A DNA stretch of 29,011 nucleotides from assembly GCF_004359215.1 (NCBI RefSeq), contig NC_090617.1, forward strand, positions 1,643,241 to 1,672,251, written 5' to 3'. The notes below the pieces were generated by a model that had not been told where the DNA came from, did no database searches, and saw only the letters and a list, made by a program, of their open reading frames with translations. Of the stretch, positions 26,202 to 29,011 are shown one piece after another. How positions within the stretch are numbered: the first letter of the stretch is position 1; every line of letters starts with the position of its first letter. The DNA is from Bremia lactucae. Lineage: Eukaryota > Oomycota > Peronosporomycetes > Peronosporales > Peronosporaceae. The translations under genes were made by a program, and so were the position numbers.

Positions 26202-27491
26202 CTATGACGTATCCATCGCCTTTGCGTTTGCTCGTGCACTCTCGAGGTCATCAGAATCACTCGGTAACATTGCGTATTGCGATTTTTTTAGTTGTAGGCC
26301 ACGCATTGACGTCGGTTGCCTTGACGACAACGAAGCGTCGCTGCTCAAGGCGATGGAAATCGTGTCTGTCTCAGTATCTTCGTCGCTTCGTCGCTCCCTC
26401 GGCTGAGATGTTGGCTTCTCATCGCTGGAACTGACCATTTCATTTTGATTCGACGTTTCTTCTTTTGCTGTCCATATCGCTGACGTTTTCGTTGCATTTG
26501 TAGAATGTATCGTGTCGATATGTGCCTGCGGATGGTGGTAAATGTACATGGAGATGATAAGGACGGTAAATCCGCAGCCAAATTCAAGTGACGGTTGGAA
26601 AGAGAAGAAAAGCATCGAAAAGAGCATTGTAAGCATCATCGCCATGGAATGAGAAAAGACACAGGCTATGTTGTCGATGTACTTTAGAATTAAGCCCATG
26701 CCAATGCCCCCAATACTGTTTATTACCACGACAGTGAGCGTCCAATTGTTGTAGCCATGAAAGAAACCATTGAGCAAAACTTCGTTTCTGTCTATTAACA
26801 CAACTCCGGTGGCGTTAAAAAAGACACCAAACGCATACATCTGCAGATTTTGCCACAGAAATGGACAGCTCGACTTCCGCTTGAAGGTCCATTCGGTAAA
26901 TACACTAGCACATGAGGATAATATGATGCCAAGTAGCACTAGTACTACACCGATACCCAGATCCTTGGCACTCTTATCAGCAGTCATTGATTGCATGTCC
27001 ATTTCGCTGCCACTACCATCTTTTGTAATCATTGCTTCCTGCATCTGACGCACGTGGTTCGACTGACTCATGAGAACTCCTACAACGAGCAACAAAATGG
27101 CAGCCATGCGTAAGTCCGAAAGCGTTTGTTTCAGGATGATACGAAATAGCACAGCCGTGACGACAATTTTAAGGTTCCAAAGCATCGAAAGCGTTGCAGC
27201 ATCCATGTAGCGCAAAATAATGTAATTGAGATTGTTATCGATTGTGTAGAGGAAGGAAGGAATGGCGTAGTAAAAAGCTTCAATTGATATGAACCGTGCG
27301 GGCGGTGGTGTCTCCGTTATGGCAATCGTCGTTAGCATGAACGTCAACTTTAAAATCTCAATGAGAAGTGTGACAGTAGTGATGATGTACGGAATCTTGT
27401 CGCCCTGCTTTGATGCAGTGATGCATAAGTTGCCTGAGCACATGAGTATCGCAACCGCTAGCATGCCAGCGAGCGAGCGCACGAGCTCCAT
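26202..27491 (-). CDS. Nucleotide-sugar transporter (SLC35A / UDP-galactose transporter-like)
   Basis: A single-exon host gene of 429 codons. The start is ATG 27491 (MELVRSLAGMLAVAIL); the frame is open to GTG 27503, which is unlikely as a start. About ten membrane segments are visible, roughly at residues 4-24, 34-58, 75-95, 98-118, 126-145, 183-205, 219-240, 254-276, 278-300 and 305-322. Family signatures are AIPSFLYTIDNNLNYIIL, DAATLSMLWNLKIVVTAVLF, and the late pair INSIGGIGMGLILKYIDNI and VFSHSMAMMLTMLF. SLC35A members exchange nucleotide sugars for nucleotide monophosphates across Golgi or ER membranes; the substrate cannot be read from sequence. An extra loop of about 35 residues (147-182, Met/Asp/Ser-rich) separates segments 5 and 6. 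The C-terminal 105 residues are hydrophilic, Ser/Asp/Glu-rich and end KAMDTS, longer than in typical family members. It is followed by the WW-DysF gene on the same strand. Confidence 0.92.
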   Translation of the reverse strand: MELVRSLAGMLAVAILMCSGNLCITASKQGDKIPYIITTVTLLIEILKLTFMLTTIAITETPPPARFISIEAFYYAIPSFLYTIDNNLNYIILRYMDAATLSMLWNLKIVVTAVLFRIILKQTLSDLRMAAILLLVVGVLMSQSNHVRQMQEAMITKDGSGSEMDMQSMTADKSAKDLGIGVVLVLLGIILSSCASVFTEWTFKRKSSCPFLWQNLQMYAFGVFFNATGVVLIDRNEVLLNGFFHGYNNWTLTVVVINSIGGIGMGLILKYIDNIACVFSHSMAMMLTMLFSMLFFSFQPSLEFGCGFTVLIISMYIYHHPQAHIDTIHSTNATKTSAIWTAKEETSNQNEMVSSSDEKPTSQPRERRSDEDTETDTISIALSSDASLSSRQPTSMRGLQLKKSQYAMLPSDSDDLESARANAKAMDTS

Positions 27492-27503
27492 AGCTAGAGC
27501 CAC

Positions 27504-28153
27504 TAAATTGTAAAATCTCCCAATTTTGACGCCAGTCCGTTACATTATACTAAAAGGTTAAAGGTCCATTTTTAATGATTCTCAAGGGCAGCATCTGAAT
27601 CGATAACAATGGGCGACAGCATGACGCGTATTCGCGCTAGGTAAGGTAAGGCCAAACATTTCTTGCATTTGCGGTTACATCTTAATGCTATCACGACTTG
27701 TAGCAGCAAATGCGGCTGGACATTCGCTATTGAACTTCCAGAAGGGTCTCTCAGAGTCGACATGGAGATGTAGCTCGCTCCTACATTGCGTAATGGCTCC
27801 AAAGGTGACCTATATGAGTACATGAAAGCGCTACAACTATTATTGGCGATTGACTTTCTTGAGGATCACCGCTTATATGAAGGTTCTGCAGAGGTTATGA
27901 AAGTTGTGTGGTCACGCAAAGCCACTGAAGGTTTTGTTGGCGATCAGCTCGAAAGCCAGCTCGGAGGCGTTCATTATAGCAATCGTAAGCCAACTAATCA
28001 AGACTATCACTGTCAAGGCTAATCAAGCAAAAGCTGCTTCGGCGATAACAGCGTAGCTTCATTTACGCTACAAATACATAAGCATAATACTTAGTGATTC
28101 CCGCTGGCAAAAGTGGTATTTACGACAACGAAGAAATCGCGACGTGCTGTAAC
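27504..28153. other. Intergenic region upstream of the transporter gene
   Basis: This 650-bp stretch lies between the transporter start and an LTR. It presumably holds the transporter's promoter on the minus strand. I cannot find a confident oomycete initiator or other core element. The only reading frame of interest is listed separately. Confidence 0.5.
27786..28022 (+). CDS. Hypothetical small ORF, 78 codons, doubtful
   Basis: The frame reads MRNGSKGDLYEYMKALQLLL, AIDFLEDHRLYEGSAEVMKV, VWSRKATEGFVGDQLESQL and then a less protein-like tail. The first 60 residues have a composition plausible for a helical protein fragment, but I recognise no family, signal peptide or RXLR motif. Upstream sequence in frame is not open (a TAG precedes it at about 27770). 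It may be a remnant of a host gene or chance. Confidence 0.2.
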   Translation: MRNGSKGDLYEYMKALQLLLAIDFLEDHRLYEGSAEVMKVVWSRKATEGFVGDQLESQLGGVHYSNRKPTNQDYHCQG

Positions 28154-28603
28154 TGTAACGGGGCACTGCGACTTGTACTGTTTCAGTACAAGTCCACTTC
28201 ACACTGCTTCAGATGTGAGTGGTGCCTCTCGTTAGGTGACGTACACTGTACGTATAGAGGAAGACTTCTCTTAAGACAAGTTAACTTAAGAGGGTAAAAT
28301 GAAAACTGTATTAATATAGTTAAGTGTCTTGTTAATCTATCTTTGTAAATGTTGTCTTAACTATAAACTAATACTAAACATGTAAATGAATTCTTATCTA
28401 TCTTATCTTGTAACTCTCTTTGATTACTTCTACAGCTGATTAGTCTGCGGAATAAATAGACATAATGGTCTATACCTATTTATGGATAAGAATTCAGGAA
28501 ATTACTATTTAAAGTAATTTCCTCCAAATATTATCTACCTTTTGGATAATATTAATTAACAATCTTTTATTGTTAATTTCATGTAACGATACACCCCGTT
28601 ACA
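28154..28603 (-). repeat. Element E: 3' LTR, 450 bp
   Basis: On the minus strand it begins TGTAACGGGGTGTATCGTTA at 28603 and ends CAGTGCCCCGTTACA at 28154. It has the same length and near-identical ends as element A's LTR (3620-4069) but lies inverted. It keeps the stem-loops with CTTGTACTG-TTT-CAGTACAAG and a CTGCTTCAG loop. It is placed as a 3' LTR because a polypurine tract lies at its high-coordinate side. Confidence 0.85.
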
Positions 28604-28618
28604 TCACCCCTCCCTTAA
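28604..28618 (-). promoter_or_regulatory. Element E: polypurine tract
   Basis: The minus strand reads TTAAGGGAGGGGTGA directly before TGTAACGGGG, as in element A (AAGGGAGGGATGA). It places element E on the minus strand, with its body to the right of the window. Confidence 0.75.
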
Positions 28619-28680
28619 ACGACAATCACTCTGAATGTCATTAGGTGGAGTGGTCGCTAAATGACCACTTAATTTTTAAA

Positions 28681-29011
28681 ATGATTTTGATTGGTCAGAT
28701 CCATCATTTTAAATTCCATCGCATGAAGGAACAATTCATGCGGGGTGAGGATAGTGTTGAACCTTCGGCTGCGGTTCGTGCAGCCGCGGGTGACGCATTG
28801 TTATCTCTTGCGGTAGACGTTCCGTCTACCGTAGTGTCTTCCACTCGCACAACACTTGGTGTTGCGAGTGCACGTGGTGATTCACCACGTGAGTACGACC
28901 CCTCTTTAGAGGTCGATTATGAGTGCGAGTCGGACGAAATGGCCGACTCGGGGAGGATGGAACAGTCGCCTGATACCCGTCAGGCGGCTGATTATGAGCC
29001 TTCGAATGAGA
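28681..29011 (+). CDS. Element E: antisense ORF, N-terminal part, runs off window
   Basis: The frame is open from ATG 28681 to the window end (110 codons, no stop). It reads MILIGQIHHFKFHRMKEQFM, then VEPSAAVRAAAGDALLSLAV, VDYECESDEMADSGRMEQSP and TRQAADYEPSNE. It matches the N-terminus of element A's antisense ORF in the same frame with no indel over at least 76 codons. The region before HHFKFHRM is frameshifted relative to A (small deletions near 28663 and 28697), so the original start, ATG 28661 in A's alignment, is broken and the present ATG may be secondary. The product is an acidic, Ser/Ala-rich N-terminus of unknown function. The gene lies 78 bp from the LTR edge and reads away from it, opposite to the direction inferred for pol. 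Confidence 0.6.
   Translation, partial: MILIGQIHHFKFHRMKEQFMRGEDSVEPSAAVRAAAGDALLSLAVDVPSTVVSSTRTTLGVASARGDSPREYDPSLEVDYECESDEMADSGRMEQSPDTRQAADYEPSNE

Noticed and set aside
27572..27823. Minus-strand frame of 83 codons upstream of the transporter
   Set aside because: Composition is not protein-like, there is no motif, and it overlaps the more plausible plus-strand frame.
27786..28022. Secreted RXLR or CRN effector
   Set aside because: No signal peptide, RXLR, EER or LFLAK-type motif is visible.
1..29011. CRISPR array, operons or bacterial regulatory signals
   Set aside because: The window is eukaryotic (introns, 28S rRNA, LTR elements) and no regularly spaced short repeats were seen.

Overview
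This window looks like a piece of an oomycete genome (Phytophthora or downy-mildew type). The evidence is Ty3/gypsy chromovirus debris with oomycete-style chromodomains, diverged large-subunit rRNA matching what I remember of oomycete 28S, and a host gene with short introns (about 84, 195 and 68 nt). The assignment rests on recognition, not on a search. About 85% of the window is LTR-retrotransposon sequence, mostly broken and nested. Two convincing host genes sit in an island at 23717-27491.

Layout from left to right: (A) 1-4069, plus-strand element cut by the window edge, with RNase H, integrase, GPY/F, chromodomain, an antisense ORF, polypurine tract and 3' LTR. (D) 4091-8509, minus-strand composite with 3' LTR, polypurine tract, antisense ORF on the plus strand, chromodomain, a deletion junction, RT, start of gag, primer site and 5' LTR. 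(F) 8510-9744, minus-strand gag with an LTR stub. (C) 9745-11697, plus-strand pol end, chromodomain, antisense ORF, polypurine tract and partial LTR. (G) 11698-12522, plus-strand integrase fragment, followed by an LTR stub. (H) 12738-22777, a decayed minus-strand element still in the order gag, protease, RT, RNase H, integrase, whose gag is split by (I). (I) 16456-22267, a minus-strand element with both LTRs (one running into a 600-N gap) and a 5-bp target duplication matching at 4 of 5 bases. (J) 22778-23400, plus-strand LTR, primer site and start of gag. Then come the two host genes on the minus strand and 650 bp of intergenic DNA. (E) 28154-29011 is the 3' LTR and antisense ORF of a minus-strand element that leaves the window.

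The most unusual signal is an ORF encoded antisense to pol, between the chromodomain and the 3' LTR, found in A, C, D and E. It reads away from the LTR and seems to run into the chromodomain/linker region, where four copies have antisense coiled-coil reading frames. The LTR ends are nearly palindromic (TGTAACGGGG...CCCCGTTACA), so such ORFs are easily mistaken for gag. The polypurine tracts next to the LTRs settle the orientation.

A second unusual feature is about 950 bp of scrambled 28S rRNA sequence in the sense orientation inside element I, between RNase H and integrase. The host genes encode a nucleotide-sugar transporter and a four-exon WW-DysF-coiled-coil protein.
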